DNA from: Azonexus sp. | GTDB lineage: Bacteria; Pseudomonadota; Gammaproteobacteria; Burkholderiales; Rhodocyclaceae | Reading direction: 5' to 3' | DNA: 64,000 nucleotides | Assembly: GCF_030824335.1 (NCBI RefSeq) | Contig: NZ_JAVBXX010000014.1 | Coordinates: 1 to 64,000, forward strand | Shown: one piece after another, positions 19,511 to 30,257 of the stretch | How positions within the stretch are numbered: position 1 is the stretch's first letter | Layout of the letters: each line of letters begins with the position of its first letter | The notes under the pieces: model-generated | Seen by the model: only the letters and a program-made list of their open reading frames with translations | The model's database searches: none | What the model was told of the DNA's origin: nothing | Made by a program: the position numbers and the translations under genes

Positions 19511-20581
19511 TCAGCGATCCGCCAGCAAGTCCCGCACTACGGCACTGGCCGGTTCGGCCAGGCCAAGATGGCGGTAGATGGCGGGCGTCGCAATGCGCCC
19601 GCGCAAGGTGCGCTGCAGATAGCCCTGCTGGATCAAATAGGGTTCGAGCACATCCTCGATGGTGTCGCGTGCCTCGCCAATCGCCGCCGCCAGGTTATCG
19701 ACACCGACCGGACCGCCGCCGAATTTGTCGATCACGGCGGACAACAGCTTGCGGTCCATCAGGTCGAGGCCAGCGCCGTCGACATCGAGCATATGCAAGG
19801 CCGCATCGGCCACCGGGCGGGTAATGTTGCCGTCGGCCTTGACCTCGGCGTAATCGCGCACCCGGCGCAGCAACCGATTGGCGATACGCGGCGTGCCGCG
19901 TGAACGCTTGGCGATCTCGAAGGCCCCGGCCGGATCGATCGGCGCATTGAGCAGCGCCGCCGAACGGCTGACGATGCTTTGCAACTCTTCGGCGTTGTAA
20001 AACTCCAGTCGGGCGACGATGCCGAAGCGGTCGCGCAGTGGATTGGTCAGCATGCCGGCCCGCGTCGTCGCGCCGACCAGCGTAAAAGGCGGCAGGTCGA
20101 GCTTGACCGAACGCGCCGCCGGACCTTCACCGATCATGATGTCGATCTGGAAATCCTCCAGCGCCGGGTAAAGGATTTCCTCGACCACCGGACTCAGGCG
20201 GTGGATTTCGTCGATGAACAGCACGTCGTGCGGTTCGAGATTGGTCAAGATGGCCGCCAGATCGCCGGCCCGCTCCAGCACCGGGCCGGAGGTCGAGCGC
20301 AGATTGACGCCCATTTCGGCTGCAACAATATGCGCCAGCGTAGTTTTGCCCAGACCTGGCGGGCCGAACAACAGCACGTGATCGAGCGATTCACTACGAT
20401 TTTTCGCCGCCTGGATGAAGATTTCCAACTGTTCGCGGATCTTCACCTGACCGGTGTAATCGGCCAGGCGTTTGGGACGCAGCGCGCGTTCGAGCGCCTC
20501 CTCCTGCGCCGACTTGGTTTGTGGCGCAATGATGCGGTCGACCGCAATTTGGGGAGCAATCAGCTTGTCGGTTTCGATCAT
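19511..20581 (-). CDS. ruvB: Holliday junction branch-migration ATPase RuvB
   Basis: Hexameric AAA+ motor of 356 residues. Walker A is GPPGLGKTT (about residues 70-78), Walker B is [10 protein letters not shown] and sensor 1 is GATTRAGML. The C-terminal winged helix contains [15 protein letters not shown]. The start at 20581 overlaps the stop of the upstream permease gene by four bases. It works with RuvA and RuvC in recombination repair; here a membrane protein gene separates it from ruvA. Confidence 0.97.
   Translation of the reverse strand: MIETDKLIAPQIAVDRIIAPQTKSAQEEALERALRPKRLADYTGQVKIREQLEIFIQAAKNRSESLDHVLLFGPPGLGKTTLAHIVAAEMGVNLRSTSGPVLERAGDLAAILTNLEPHDVLFIDEIHRLSPVVEEILYPALEDFQIDIMIGEGPAARSVKLDLPPFTLVGATTRAGMLTNPLRDRFGIVARLEFYNAEELQSIVSRSAALLNAPIDPAGAFEIAKRSRGTPRIANRLLRRVRDYAEVKADGNITRPVADAALHMLDVDGAGLDLMDRKLLSAVIDKFGGGPVGVDNLAAAIGEARDTIEDVLEPYLIQQGYLQRTLRGRIATPAIYRHLGLAEPASAVVRDLLADR
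20533..20546. repeat. Perfect palindromic copy of the dispersed word TGCGGTCRA
   Basis: TGCGGTCGACCGCA reads the same on both strands and holds two overlapping copies of the nine-base word that recurs throughout the window. It lies within the ruvB coding sequence near its 5-prime end. A nearly identical 12-base palindrome is at 30522-30533 in the LysR gene. Confidence 0.7.
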
Positions 20582-21636
20582 GTGGGTGTTTCCTCGCGCA
20601 GCCAGCGCGTCAGCAGCATATGGCCCAAGGCCAGCAATACCGGCCCGAGAAAAATGCCGATGAAGCCAAAGACCAGTACGCCACCCAGCACACCCAGCGC
20701 GATGAACAGCACGGACAGTCCCGCACCGCGTGCCATCAGGATGGGTTTAAGAAAGTTATCGATGCTGCTGATCACCAGCAAGCCATAAAGCGCCATGAAA
20801 ATCGCCCAGCCAAGCTGGCCATCACTATAGAGCCAAAGCGCCGCGCCACCCCAAACCAGCGGCGGGCCGATCGGGATCATCGACAGGAAAAAGGTGGCAA
20901 AACCGAGCAGGGCGGGCGCTGGCGCACCGGCAATCAAGAACCCAAGCAGAGCCACCGACCCCTGCGCCGCTGCCGTCCCGACGATACCGAGCATGACGCC
21001 GAGCACGGTGCCACGAGCTTTTTCCAGCATACCTTCACCCAACTCGCCACCCAGCTTGCGCGCGCCAACCTGCAGCGCATTGGCCACGGTTGCGCCATCG
21101 CGGTACAGGAAAAACACCACGAACAGCACCAGCGCCAATTGCAGCAAGCCATTCGCCGCAACGCCCCCGGCCGCCAGCAGGAATTGCCGGGCTGGCGCCA
21201 GCATCTGGGCGAGCAGGGTGTTGAAGGCTTGCCGGCTGTGCGCCAGCTCGTGCCAAAAATCCACAATCGGGGTGCCAACGAGCGGCAACTGCGCCACCCA
21301 GACCGGTGCTTCGTTGGCCAGACCACCTTCGACATAAGGCTTGATCCATTCAATCAATTGATCGCCACCGCTGACCAGCGCGCCGGCCAGGAAAACCGTC
21401 GGCACCAGCAGGATCAGCACCAATAGCAAGACCATCAGCGCCGCCCCCAAGGTATCGCGCCCACCAATGCGCGGCAGCAAAGTGTCGCGATAGCGTTCCC
21501 AAGAGCAGATCCAGATCACAAAAGCGAACAGTACCGCACCGATAAAGGGCAGCAAGACGGCGACGCAGCCGACAATCAGCAGCACCACCAGCGCAATCTG
21601 AGCCAGACGCTTGGGTTCTTCTTCGGCTAACAGCAT
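20578..21636 (-). CDS. AI-2E family transporter (PerM/YdiK/YhhT-like membrane protein)
   Basis: Inner-membrane protein of 352 residues with about seven or eight helices arranged as in the UPF0118/AI-2 exporter superfamily. These include the C-terminal [19 protein letters not shown] and [15 protein letters not shown] segments, close to the family signature PxxxGP. It overlaps ruvA by one base and ruvB by four, so it is translationally locked into the ruv operon. The family includes autoinducer exporters and Na+/H+ antiporters, and the substrate here is unknown. Confidence 0.85.
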   Translation of the reverse strand: MLLAEEEPKRLAQIALVVLLIVGCVAVLLPFIGAVLFAFVIWICSWERYRDTLLPRIGGRDTLGAALMVLLLVLILLVPTVFLAGALVSGGDQLIEWIKPYVEGGLANEAPVWVAQLPLVGTPIVDFWHELAHSRQAFNTLLAQMLAPARQFLLAAGGVAANGLLQLALVLFVVFFLYRDGATVANALQVGARKLGGELGEGMLEKARGTVLGVMLGIVGTAAAQGSVALLGFLIAGAPAPALLGFATFFLSMIPIGPPLVWGGAALWLYSDGQLGWAIFMALYGLLVISSIDNFLKPILMARGAGLSVLFIALGVLGGVLVFGFIGIFLGPVLLALGHMLLTRWLREETPT

Positions 21637-22214
21637 CAGGCTTTGGACAACAATTTGAGCGCCTGCCGGATGCCGTCCGACGTGCCGACATCAGCCGGCA
21701 ACTGCTTCATCGCCGCTGCCGCTTCCTTCTCGTTGTAACCGAGCGCCAGCAGCGCGTTGGAAATATCGCCCCGAGCATCGTCGACCGCAAGATTCAGTGA
21801 AACACCGGTCGTTTCGGCCAGTTTGCCCTTCAATTCGAGCAACAGGCGTTCGGCGGTCTTCTTGCCGATGCCGGGAATCTTGATCAGGCGGCCCAGTTCC
21901 TGCTGCGCCACGGCGGCCGACAGATCGGCGACCGACAGCCCGGACAACACCGACAGCGCCGTCCGCGCGCCGATCCCGGAGACTTTGAGCAACTGGCGAA
22001 AGGCAAAACGTTCGCCTTCGCTGAGAAAGCCGTACAGGTAATGCCCATCCTCGCGCACGGCAAAGTGGCAGAGCAGGGTGGTTTTTTCGCCGCTGGCCGG
22101 CAGGTTGTAGAAGGTGCTCATCGGCACATCCAGCTCATAACCGACGCCGTTTACATCAAGCACGATCTGCGGCGGGTTCTTTTCGGCGAGCAGGCCGCTG
22201 AGTCTTCCAATCAT
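21636..22214 (-). CDS. ruvA: Holliday junction DNA helicase subunit RuvA
   Basis: Tetrameric junction-binding protein of 192 residues. The N-terminal OB fold ([15 protein letters not shown]) is followed by two helix-hairpin-helix motifs ([18 protein letters not shown] and [19 protein letters not shown]). A flexible linker leads to the RuvB-binding C-terminal domain (about 145-192). Lengths match the family. It follows ruvC by 34 bases. Confidence 0.96.
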   Translation of the reverse strand: MIGRLSGLLAEKNPPQIVLDVNGVGYELDVPMSTFYNLPASGEKTTLLCHFAVREDGHYLYGFLSEGERFAFRQLLKVSGIGARTALSVLSGLSVADLSAAVAQQELGRLIKIPGIGKKTAERLLLELKGKLAETTGVSLNLAVDDARGDISNALLALGYNEKEAAAAMKQLPADVGTSDGIRQALKLLSKA

Positions 22215-22248
22215 GGGTTTTCCCGATACTGTATGTTCAAACAGGTTC

Positions 22249-22806
22249 TCATCCTATCAGCCGGCCGCCGCGAACGCGATACCCCGCCGTCGCCAATGCG
22301 CCCAAGCCCTGCCCACCGTGCGCGTGACAAATCGCGCAGGCCAGCGCATCGGCCGCATCGGCAGTCGGCGAACCCGGCAGTTTGAGCAGGCGAACCACCA
22401 TGTCCTGCACCTGCTCCTTGGCCGCCTTGCCGTGCCCGACCACCGCCTGCTTGACCTGCAACGCAGTGTACTCCGCCACCGGCAAGCCACCGTGCACCAG
22501 CGCACTGAGCGCCGCCCCGCGTGCCTGGCCGAGCAGCAAGGTCGATTGCGGATTGACGTTCACAAAAACCTTTTCCACCGCCGCCTGATTCGGCCGGTAA
22601 GTCGCCAGCACCTCGCTGATCCCGGCAAACAGCGTACCGATGCGCTCGGGCAGGGATTCCTTGTCGTTCGACTTGATACAGCCGCTGGCGACATAAATCA
22701 GCTGATTGCCGTGCTTTTCGATGACGCCAAAGCCGGTCACCCGCAAACCGGGGTCGATGCCCAGGATACGTACCGCGCCCGGCATGTCGTTCGGCATGTC
22801 GCTCAT
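22249..22806 (-). CDS. ruvC: Holliday junction resolvase RuvC
   Basis: Endonuclease of 185 residues that cuts Holliday junctions symmetrically. The acidic catalytic residues are visible in [12 protein letters not shown], in AAVEKVFVN and in the C-terminal [12 protein letters not shown] segment. The N-terminal ten residues are not conserved, so the true start could be at an internal ATG before GAVRILGID. It overlaps the upstream DMT permease gene by four bases. Confidence 0.95.
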   Translation of the reverse strand: MSDMPNDMPGAVRILGIDPGLRVTGFGVIEKHGNQLIYVASGCIKSNDKESLPERIGTLFAGISEVLATYRPNQAAVEKVFVNVNPQSTLLLGQARGAALSALVHGGLPVAEYTALQVKQAVVGHGKAAKEQVQDMVVRLLKLPGSPTADAADALACAICHAHGGQGLGALATAGYRVRGGRLIG

Positions 22807-23660
22807 CTTGCCGGCCTGGCCACCAGATAGACGCCACTGACCGCGACCAACATGCCAAATCCTGCGGTCAACGTCAGTTGTTCGCCAAAAACCACCCAGG
22901 CAATCAAGGCCGTCGTCGGCGGCGTCAAATAGAACAGGCTGGCCACGTTGACCGCGCTACCGCTGCGGATCAGCAGGTTGAGCAGCGCGATGGCGCCAAT
23001 CGACAAGACCAGAACCAGCCAGCCGAGTGCAAACAGGAAATCGCCGGTCCATTCGATGCGGTAGTCCTCGAACAAGGCGACGGCAATCGCCGTGACGATG
23101 GCCGTCGGCACAAACTGGATCAGCGAGCCGGTGCGCAGGTCGAATCTGGCGCAAAACCGTTTCTGGTACAGCGTGCCGCTAGTAATCGCCAATAGCGCAA
23201 CGATGGCTGGCCACAGCATCGGCCCCAGCGCAGCATCGCCAAATTTGCCGGAAACCACCAGCCCGACGCCGACAAAACCCAGCGCCAAGCCGGCCCACTG
23301 GCGTTTGCTGACGTTTTCGCCGAGCAACCAGCCGGCGCCGAATGCCGTCAGCAAGGGTTGCATGCCAACCACCAGCGCGGTGATGCCAGCCGGCAGGCCA
23401 TGCTTGATCGCAATGAACACGCCACCCAGATAAACCGCATGAACCAGCACGCCGGAAACCCCGATATGCAGCCACTGCACCGGCTCCTTCGGCCACGGTG
23501 CGCGGGTAGCCAGCACGACCAGCAACATCAGCCCGATGACCAGCCCGTACCGCGTCAGCAGAAAAGACAGCGGTTCGGCGTACGGCAGGCCGTACTTGGC
23601 ACCGACGAAGCCGGTGCTCCACAAAAAGACGAAAAGCAGCGGATAGGCGCGCTGCATCAA
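22803..23660 (-). CDS. EamA/DMT-family permease
   Basis: Inner-membrane protein of 285 residues with ten predicted helices in two EamA repeats (about 5-135 and 150-280). The opening [20 protein letters not shown] and the [21 protein letters not shown] block are typical of drug/metabolite exporters. The substrate is unknown. It is coupled to ruvC by a four-base overlap. A broadly similar permease occurs in many betaproteobacterial ruv regions, but no functional tie is known to me. Confidence 0.88.
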   Translation of the reverse strand: MMQRAYPLLFVFLWSTGFVGAKYGLPYAEPLSFLLTRYGLVIGLMLLVVLATRAPWPKEPVQWLHIGVSGVLVHAVYLGGVFIAIKHGLPAGITALVVGMQPLLTAFGAGWLLGENVSKRQWAGLALGFVGVGLVVSGKFGDAALGPMLWPAIVALLAITSGTLYQKRFCARFDLRTGSLIQFVPTAIVTAIAVALFEDYRIEWTGDFLFALGWLVLVLSIGAIALLNLLIRSGSAVNVASLFYLTPPTTALIAWVVFGEQLTLTAGFGMLVAVSGVYLVARPAR

Positions 23661-23709
23661 ATAAAAGGGCGGCCCCGCGTGCCGCCCTGTCGCCTTTGCC
23701 CGTACCGGA

Positions 23710-24435
23710 TCATTCGTCCATCACTGCCGTGGTGTAGATTTCCTGGACATCGTCCAGACCTTCCAGCGCGTCGAGCAGTTTCTGCATTTTCACCGCATCG
23801 TCGCCGGTAAAGACGTTTTCGCCTTCCGGCTTCATCGTCACCTCGCCGAATTCCGGCTTGAAACCGGCGGCCTCCAGCGCGTCCTTGACCGCCATGTAGT
23901 CGTTCGGCGGCGTCAGGACTTCGATCGAGCCATCGTCGTTGGTCGTCACGTCGTCAGCACCGGCTTCGATGGCGGCATCCATCAGCGCCGCTTCATCGGT
24001 GCCCGGGGCAAAAATCATCTGGCCGACATGCTTGAACTGGAAAGCCACACAGCCATCGGAACCCATGTTGCCGCCGAACTTCGAGAAGGCATGACGAACT
24101 TCGGCCACCGTGCGCACCTTGTTGTCGGTCAGGCAATCAACCATGATCGCCGCGCCGCCGATGCCGTAGCCTTCGTAGCGAATCTCGATGTACTCAACGC
24201 CCTCGAGTTCACCGGTACCCTTCTTGATCGCGGTATCGATCTTGTCCTTGGGCATATTGACGCCCTTGGCCTTGTCGACCGCAACACGCAGGCGCGGATT
24301 GAAAGCGGCGTCGCCGCCACCCATCTTGGCCGCCACGGTGATTTCCTTGGCAATCTTCGAGAAGGCGGCACCGCGCTTCTCATCCTGACGGCCCTTGCGA
24401 TGCTGGATATTGGCCCATTTCGAGTGCCCCGCCAT
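23710..24435 (-). CDS. yebC: YebC/PmpR-family protein (TACO1 homologue)
   Basis: Cytoplasmic protein of 241 residues. The N-terminus [22 protein letters not shown] and the internal [14 protein letters not shown] segment are hallmark sequences. The start at 24435 gives the canonical N-terminus. Members act as DNA-binding regulators or assist translation of proline-rich stretches. In many bacteria yebC precedes ruvC, and the same order holds here with the DMT permease between them. Confidence 0.95.
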   Translation of the reverse strand: MAGHSKWANIQHRKGRQDEKRGAAFSKIAKEITVAAKMGGGDAAFNPRLRVAVDKAKGVNMPKDKIDTAIKKGTGELEGVEYIEIRYEGYGIGGAAIMVDCLTDNKVRTVAEVRHAFSKFGGNMGSDGCVAFQFKHVGQMIFAPGTDEAALMDAAIEAGADDVTTNDDGSIEVLTPPNDYMAVKDALEAAGFKPEFGEVTMKPEGENVFTGDDAVKMQKLLDALEGLDDVQEIYTTAVMDE

Positions 24436-24554
24436 GACAAAACCCCTTGCTGTGTAGTGAATTGGAAGTGAATTGCTTGAGACCGCGCATTTTATCGGAG
24501 TGCGGGAATTTTCGTATAAACTCAAACAAAAACCTTTCAATGACAGGGAAATCC

Positions 24555-25766
24555 ATGAGCCGGAAATCAGTGCGTTTGTTTCTCGGAGCCTGCCTTGCCG
24601 CAGTCACCGTATTACTGAGCCCGCTGGCCACTGCACAACAAGTCGACAAAGCCGTTATCGGCACAGTCTGGCGCCTGCAGGGGAACATTGAAGCGCAACC
24701 CCAAGTTCGAGGTCCGGCCAGAAAACTGGCCGTCAATTCGCCCATCTATGCCGGTGAAACCATCCGTGCCTCGGCCAATGGGGAAGCCCTGCTCAAGATG
24801 CAGGATGCCGGCTTGATCGCCGTTCGACCGAATGCTGAATTTGTCGTGGAACGTTTCGCGGCCAAGGGAGAGAAACAGGATCATCAAATCGTCAAGCTGC
24901 TGACGGGTTCCCTGCGCATCGTGACTGGCTGGATAGGCAAGCTGAACCGGGCCGAAAACAAGGTAGTCACGCCACAGGCCACCATCGGCATACGCGGCAC
25001 CGATCACGAACCCTACGTGCTCACGCCGGAACACGCGGCGGGTTCGAAGAACCTGCCCGGTACCTATAACAAGGTCAATTTTGGCGGAACCACGCTGACG
25101 GTGGACGACAACAGCCTGGACATCGATCCGGGAAAAGTGGGCTTTGCCCGCGAAACGGCCAGTCCAAACCAGAAAGGCGACCGACGTACCCGCGCCTTGC
25201 TGACCCTGCTACTCCCTGTTCTGCTGGACAAAATTCCCGATTTTTATGTGCCGGGCAATTTCGAAAACGAGATTGACCAATACGCTGCACAGGTAGAACA
25301 GATCAGCAGCAAGGCGCTTGAGGATTTGCAGAATCCTGCCTCGAACAGCACATCCGAGGCATGCGAACCGCAGGCAATCGCCCAGATCTGGCTTGATCAA
25401 TTCGATCGGGCACTGAGCGAGCGCAATGGCGACTCCCTGATCGCCATGCTGGCCCCCGATGTATCGGCCAGAGCAACCATCCGTACCCGGGATGACAAGA
25501 TGCGCAGCATCGAATTCACGCGGGACGAAGTGGTCAGCAGTACCTTGCAGGCGATCAAATCGCTGGAAGACTACAGCCATCGCCGACTTTCACTGACCGC
25601 CCGATTGAGTGCGCCCGCATGCACCAAGCTGCGCCTGCGCTCGCTGGTCATTGAACAAGGCAAGCTTTCCGGCAAGCCCTATCGCTTCGAGTCAGTCGAG
25701 GAATTCGAACTGGAACGGATCGATGGCCGATGGCTGGCCGTGCGCATGGAAACCACGCAGCGCTGA
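24555..25766 (+). CDS. Secreted FecR-domain protein with C-terminal NTF2-like region
   Basis: Periplasmic protein of 403 residues with a signal peptide (about 1-27, ending ATAQQ). A FecR domain (about 60-165) shows the beta-rich pattern ending in [18 protein letters not shown] second region (about 270-403) begins after a [28 protein letters not shown] segment and looks like a SnoaL/NTF2-like cone; that is inference from pattern. No membrane helix and no neighbouring ECF sigma factor or TonB receptor are present, so this is not a classical FecIRA regulator. The start at 24555 follows AGGGA; an ATG at 24540 is the alternative. Confidence 0.75.
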   Translation: MSRKSVRLFLGACLAAVTVLLSPLATAQQVDKAVIGTVWRLQGNIEAQPQVRGPARKLAVNSPIYAGETIRASANGEALLKMQDAGLIAVRPNAEFVVERFAAKGEKQDHQIVKLLTGSLRIVTGWIGKLNRAENKVVTPQATIGIRGTDHEPYVLTPEHAAGSKNLPGTYNKVNFGGTTLTVDDNSLDIDPGKVGFARETASPNQKGDRRTRALLTLLLPVLLDKIPDFYVPGNFENEIDQYAAQVEQISSKALEDLQNPASNSTSEACEPQAIAQIWLDQFDRALSERNGDSLIAMLAPDVSARATIRTRDDKMRSIEFTRDEVVSSTLQAIKSLEDYSHRRLSLTARLSAPACTKLRLRSLVIEQGKLSGKPYRFESVEEFELERIDGRWLAVRMETTQR

Positions 25767-25853
25767 CCAAGTCTTTGTTGACACTCCCGGCAGTCAAACG
25801 GATCGCAATCCGGACTGCCGCAATTTTCGACCCATTCTTCGACCCATACTGCC

Positions 25854-27443
25854 ATGTCCGAACCCCTTTACCTTGCCAAGTCCGATAACGACACCTATCC
25901 CGCGCTGCTGGCGCAGATGACCAATCGCCATGGCCTGATCACCGGCGCCACCGGCACCGGCAAAACGGTAACGCTGCAGACGCTGGCTGAACGCTTGTCC
26001 TACATCGGCGTGCCGGTGTTCATGGCCGATGTGAAGGGCGACCTGTCGGGCATGGGTGCCGCCGGTACGCTATCGCCAAAACTGCAGAAACGCATCGACG
26101 AACTCGGTATCGAAGGCTATGCCAATTACGCCAATACCGTCGCTTTCTGGGATGTCTTTGGCGAAAAAGGCATCCCCGTGCGCGCCACCATTTCCGACAT
26201 GGGACCGCTGTTGCTCGCTCGCCTGCTCAACCTGAACGACACCCAGACCGGCGTACTGCAACTGGTCTTCAAGATTGCCGACGATCAGGGCCTGCTGCTG
26301 CTTGATCTGAAGGATCTGCGGGCGATGGTCCAGCATGTCGGCGACAACGCTGCGCAGTTCAAAACCGAGTACGGCAACGTGTCGACCGCATCAATCGGTG
26401 CCATTCAGCGCGGTCTGCTGACGCTGGAAGAGCAGGGCGGCGATCTCTTCTTCGGCGAGCCAATGCTCGACATCAATGACCTGATGCAGGTCGACAGCAA
26501 CGGCCGCGGCGTCATCAATGTGCTCGCCGCCGAAAAACTGATCCACGCCCCGGCGCTGTACTCGACTTTTCTGCTCTGGCTGCTGGCCGAACTGTTCGAA
26601 CAACTGCCGGAGGCCGGCGATCTCGACAAGCCGAAGCTCGTTTTCTTTTTCGACGAAGCCCACCTCCTTTTTGACGGCGCCCCCGCTGCACTGACCGACA
26701 AGGTCGAGCAAGTCGTCCGCCTGATTCGCTCCAAGGGCGTTGGCGTCTTTTTCGTCACGCAGAATCCACTCGACGTCCCGGAAAAAATCCTTGGCCAGCT
26801 CGGCAACCGCGTTCAGCATGCGCTGCGCGCCTTTACGCCACGCGACCAGAAGGCGGTCCAATCGGCGGCCGAAACCATGCGTGCCAATCCGAAATTCAAC
26901 GCTGCCGAAGTCATTACAGAACTTGGCGTCGGTGAAGCGCTGGTCTCCTTCCTCGATGAAAAAGGCCGCCCCAACATCGTCGACCGCGCCTTTATCTTTC
27001 CACCGGCTTCACGGCTTGGGCCACTGACAGATGAAGAACGCAAGGCCTGCATGGACGCCTCGCCGCTACTCGCCACTTACGGCACCACCGTTGATCGCGA
27101 ATCCGCTTATGAAATCCTGCGCGGCAAACCAACCGGCGCGAAGAAAGGCGGTCCTGGCGCCATTCCGGCACCCGGTGCACCAGCTCGACCCAATGCGCCA
27201 GCGCGCCCGCAACCGGCGCCGGAACCCTTGCCGGAACCGGTCGAAGCGTCCTCTGGTGGCTTGTTTGGTGGTCTTGGCGACATGCTTACCGGCACCACCG
27301 GTCCGCGCGGCGGACGCCGCGAAGGCGTTCTGGAAGCCGCCGCCAAAAGTGCGGCGCGTAGCGTCGCCGGAACGGTCGGGCGGGAAATCGGCAAACAAAT
27401 TTTGCGTGGGGTACTTGGTTCAATTCTTGGCGGTCGACGCTGA
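25854..27443 (+). CDS. HerA/VirB4-like DUF853 NTPase (YjgR family)
   Basis: Cytoplasmic NTPase of 529 residues. Walker A is [10 protein letters not shown] (about residues 32-41) and a Walker B-like [12 protein letters not shown] lies near 262-273. The block [35 protein letters not shown] is diagnostic of DUF853/YjgR. The C-terminal 100 residues are Pro/Ala/Gly-rich and disordered, ending in a Gly-rich tail with [19 protein letters not shown]. Members are common but poorly characterised. Confidence 0.88.
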   Translation: MSEPLYLAKSDNDTYPALLAQMTNRHGLITGATGTGKTVTLQTLAERLSYIGVPVFMADVKGDLSGMGAAGTLSPKLQKRIDELGIEGYANYANTVAFWDVFGEKGIPVRATISDMGPLLLARLLNLNDTQTGVLQLVFKIADDQGLLLLDLKDLRAMVQHVGDNAAQFKTEYGNVSTASIGAIQRGLLTLEEQGGDLFFGEPMLDINDLMQVDSNGRGVINVLAAEKLIHAPALYSTFLLWLLAELFEQLPEAGDLDKPKLVFFFDEAHLLFDGAPAALTDKVEQVVRLIRSKGVGVFFVTQNPLDVPEKILGQLGNRVQHALRAFTPRDQKAVQSAAETMRANPKFNAAEVITELGVGEALVSFLDEKGRPNIVDRAFIFPPASRLGPLTDEERKACMDASPLLATYGTTVDRESAYEILRGKPTGAKKGGPGAIPAPGAPARPNAPARPQPAPEPLPEPVEASSGGLFGGLGDMLTGTTGPRGGRREGVLEAAAKSAARSVAGTVGREIGKQILRGVLGSILGGRR

Positions 27444-27597
27444 AACGACCGCCAATAAAGGTCGCCCGCCGTCTTGGCGGTGGGCGCTGATCGCTCATTG
27501 GCCTTGAGTGCCCAAACGCCGGTTTTCCTCGCTTTTCCGGCGTTGACCGCAATACAATGACGGAACACGCCTTCGTCATAATCCAAGAGAGCCGCTC

Positions 27598-28101
27598 ATG
27601 ACCCGATTCCGCCTGCTGTTTGCTGCCCTGTCGTTCATCGCCACCACCGCTGCTGCCGAACCAGCCAGCGAAGCGTCGATTCGCGAACTGCTCTCCGTCA
27701 CGCACGCACGCGAACTGGTCGATAGCACGAACGCGCAACTTGACAAGCAGATGAACGTCGGCATCCGCATCGCGCTCGGCGAGCGCAAGCCCACCGGGAA
27801 ACAGCAGCAGGCAATCGACAATATGAAAAGCAAGATGCTGGTGGTAATGCGCGACGAGCTCGCCTGGGAACGGATGGAACCGCTGTACATTCGCATCTAC
27901 CGGGAATCGCTGAGCGAGGATGAAGTCGCCGGCATGCTCAACTTCTACCGGACACCGGCCGGCCAGGCGCTAATCCGCAAGATGCCGCTGATGATGCAGA
28001 AGATCATGCCCGAGATCCAGGGCATGATGGGCTCGGCGACACCGAAGTTGCGGCAGGTCCAGCGCGAGTTCATGACTGAGATGAAGGCCGCCAGCGAATA
28101 G
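27598..28101 (+). CDS. Secreted DUF2059-domain protein
   Basis: Periplasmic protein of 167 residues with a signal peptide (about 1-19, ending TAAAE). The DUF2059 domain occupies the C-terminal half. Its recognisable core is SEDEVAGMLNFYRTPAGQALIRKMPLMMQKIM, and the protein is rich in methionine. The domain's function is unknown. It lies 154 bases after the NTPase gene and seven before a LysR-type regulator gene. Confidence 0.82.
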   Translation: MTRFRLLFAALSFIATTAAAEPASEASIRELLSVTHARELVDSTNAQLDKQMNVGIRIALGERKPTGKQQQAIDNMKSKMLVVMRDELAWERMEPLYIRIYRESLSEDEVAGMLNFYRTPAGQALIRKMPLMMQKIMPEIQGMMGSATPKLRQVQREFMTEMKAASE

Positions 28102-28108
28102 TCTGGCG

Positions 28109-29008
28109 ATGCACGACCTGCCGCCCCTACACGCACTCCCCGCTTTCGAGGCGGCGGCACGCCTGGGCAGTTTCCTTGCTGCGGCACAGGCGCTGCATCT
28201 GACGCCGTCGGCGATCAGCCACCGTATCCGGCTGCTTGAGGCACACCTCGGTCAGCCGCTGTTCGAACGCCGGCATCGGGCAGTTGTGCTGACGCCGGCT
28301 GGGCGCCGCTACCTTGCCGTCGTCCGCGACGCGCTATTGCGCCTTGACGAGGCCAGCGCCCAGTTGCGGGCGCCACAGGTCGAGCGCTTGCACATTTCGG
28401 CGGCGCCGGCGCTCGGCAGCCGCTGGCTGGTCGGCCGAGTCGCCGCCTATCAGCAAAGCCATCCCGACCTCGAATTCATGTTATCGACGGCCACCAGCCT
28501 CGGCCCGTTACTCGCCGGCGAAGCCGATCTCGGACTGCGCTACGGCGAGGAGGAATGGCCCGGCCTGCTCGCTTGGAAACTGTTCGAGGAACGTATCTTC
28601 CCAGTCTGCAACCCGCAACTGGCGGCTGGACTAGCGGTGCCGGCTGATCTCGACCACTGCCGCCTGCTGCGCCACCCGCTGCTTTCATGGCAGCGCTGGT
28701 TCGCCGCCGCCGGGCTGACGCGGGGCGAGCCAGCCAGCGGGCCGCGTTACGAGGATGCGCTGCTGATGCTCGAAGGCGCCGCTGCCGGCCACGGCGTCGC
28801 GCTGATGGCCGGCAGCTTGGCACTCCCCTACCTGGCCGACGGGCGCCTGTGCCGCCCGTTCTCCACCGATTGCTCGGACCGCAGCTTCTATGTCGTCGCG
28901 CCACCGGCGATCCAGGAAAGGCCGGCGGCGATGGCCTTCATCCGCTGGCTAGTGCGCGATGCGCACGCCGATCAGATCGCGACCATACCAATCACCGCTA
29001 GACCGTAA
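28109..29008 (+). CDS. LysR-family transcriptional regulator (GcvA-like)
   Basis: Regulator of 299 residues. The N-terminal winged helix-turn-helix (about 5-65) reads LPAFEAAARLGSFLAAAQALHLTPSAISHRIRLLE, the GcvA/AmpR-type opening. The substrate-binding domain (about 90-295) follows. No obvious target is divergent to it. It lies 314 bases upstream of ilvE on the same strand, with an AT-rich imperfect inverted repeat between them that could be an operator. Confidence 0.9.
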   Translation: MHDLPPLHALPAFEAAARLGSFLAAAQALHLTPSAISHRIRLLEAHLGQPLFERRHRAVVLTPAGRRYLAVVRDALLRLDEASAQLRAPQVERLHISAAPALGSRWLVGRVAAYQQSHPDLEFMLSTATSLGPLLAGEADLGLRYGEEEWPGLLAWKLFEERIFPVCNPQLAAGLAVPADLDHCRLLRHPLLSWQRWFAAAGLTRGEPASGPRYEDALLMLEGAAAGHGVALMAGSLALPYLADGRLCRPFSTDCSDRSFYVVAPPAIQERPAAMAFIRWLVRDAHADQIATIPITARP

Positions 29009-29322
29009 TCACCTCTGGCCCGACGGGATGGGGCCATGCGACCGCCATCTCGCCGCGTTCCCAGATCAGCAGCAGCGGCTGGATGAACAAACGCACCACA
29101 GCAGCGACGGACCATGGATACACACCGGTGAATTAAATTCATTCGATAAACAAATAATTCGTTTGAATTCATCTGTTGGCAACCGCATCCTGAGTACACC
29201 GCTCCTCTCCGCCGCGCCCCGCCCACCCGGCAACGGCCGCCTCCGGAACCTGCCGCGCCCACCCCCGCGCCCTGCGAACGACCAATTTTGCGGTCGACCC
29301 CAATATTTCGAGGAAAACCATC
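29009..29322. other. Intergenic region before ilvE with an AT-rich imperfect inverted repeat
   Basis: No convincing gene is present. At about 29131-29175 a strikingly AT-rich island in GC-rich DNA carries the imperfect inverted repeat AATTCA-TTCGA / TTCGT-TTGAATT, a candidate operator or promoter for ilvE. On the minus strand a 41-codon frame (29123 to 28998, GTG start) encodes a Leu/Ile/Pro/Trp-rich peptide ending PVGPEVITV. It overlaps the LysR gene's end by 11 bases. I cannot decide whether it is real. The rest, 29190-29290, is a Pro-rich, GC-biased stretch without visible function. Confidence 0.35.
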
Positions 29323-30243
29323 ATGCAAGACAAGGACGGATTCATCTGGCTCGACGGCCAGTGGTTGCCCTGGCGTGACGCGAAAGTGCACGTGCTGACC
29401 CATACCCTGCATTACGGCTACGGCTGCTTCGAAGGCCTGCGCGCCTACGCGACGCCGGCCGGCCCGGCGATCTTTCGCCTCGACGAACACCTGAAACGGC
29501 TTGAGGATTCGGCGCACATCCTGGCGATCGAGATGCCGTTTGACCGCGCCGCGCTGACCGAAGCCTGCCGCCAGGCTGTTGCCCGCAATGGCCTGGCCAG
29601 CGGCTACATCCGGCCCCTGGTCTTTCTCGGTGCCGAGAAGCTCGGCGTCGATCCGGCCGGCGCGGCAACGCACGTCATGGTCGCCGCCTGGGACTGGGGC
29701 GCCTATCTCGGGCAGTCAGCGCTGGACAACGGCATCCGCGTGCGCGTTTCGTCGTACGCGCGGCATCATCCGAACGTGCAGATGTGCCGGGCCAAGGCGA
29801 TCTCGATGTACGCCAACTCCATCCTTGCCGTGCGCGAGGCGCGGCGCGACGGCTACGACGAGGCGCTGCTGCTCGATACCGAAGGCTACGTCGCCGAAGG
29901 GTCGAGCGAAAACCTGTTCCTGGTCCGCGACGGCGAACTGCTGCAGCCGGAAACGACGTCGGCGCTCGACGGCATCACCCGCCGCACGGTGTGCACGCTG
30001 GCCGGCGAACTCGGCCTGGCGGTGCGCAGCAAGCGCATCACCCGCGACGCGCTGTACTGCGCCGACGAGGTCTTCCTGACCGGCACCGCCGCCGAAATCA
30101 CGCCGGTGATCGAGGTCGACCGTAGAAGAATCGGCAACGGCCGCCCCGGCCCGCTGACCCGCCAGCTGCAACAGGCCTTCTTCGCCTGCGTACGCGGCGA
30201 GGATGCGCGCCACACCGACTGGCTGACGCCGATCCCGGGCTGA
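29323..30243 (+). CDS. ilvE: Branched-chain amino acid aminotransferase IlvE
   Basis: PLP enzyme (fold IV) of 306 residues that transaminates the 2-oxo acids of Ile, Leu and Val. It shows the conserved opening WLDGQWLPWRDAKVHVLTHTLHYG, the PLP lysine in RAKAISMYANS (near residue 159), EGSSENLFLVRDG and GTAAEITPV. Length matches the family. The liv-type importer in the same window would share its substrates, but the two are not in one operon. Confidence 0.95.
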   Translation: MQDKDGFIWLDGQWLPWRDAKVHVLTHTLHYGYGCFEGLRAYATPAGPAIFRLDEHLKRLEDSAHILAIEMPFDRAALTEACRQAVARNGLASGYIRPLVFLGAEKLGVDPAGAATHVMVAAWDWGAYLGQSALDNGIRVRVSSYARHHPNVQMCRAKAISMYANSILAVREARRDGYDEALLLDTEGYVAEGSSENLFLVRDGELLQPETTSALDGITRRTVCTLAGELGLAVRSKRITRDALYCADEVFLTGTAAEITPVIEVDRRRIGNGRPGPLTRQLQQAFFACVRGEDARHTDWLTPIPG

Positions 30244-30257
30244 TGAACAGCTGATTC

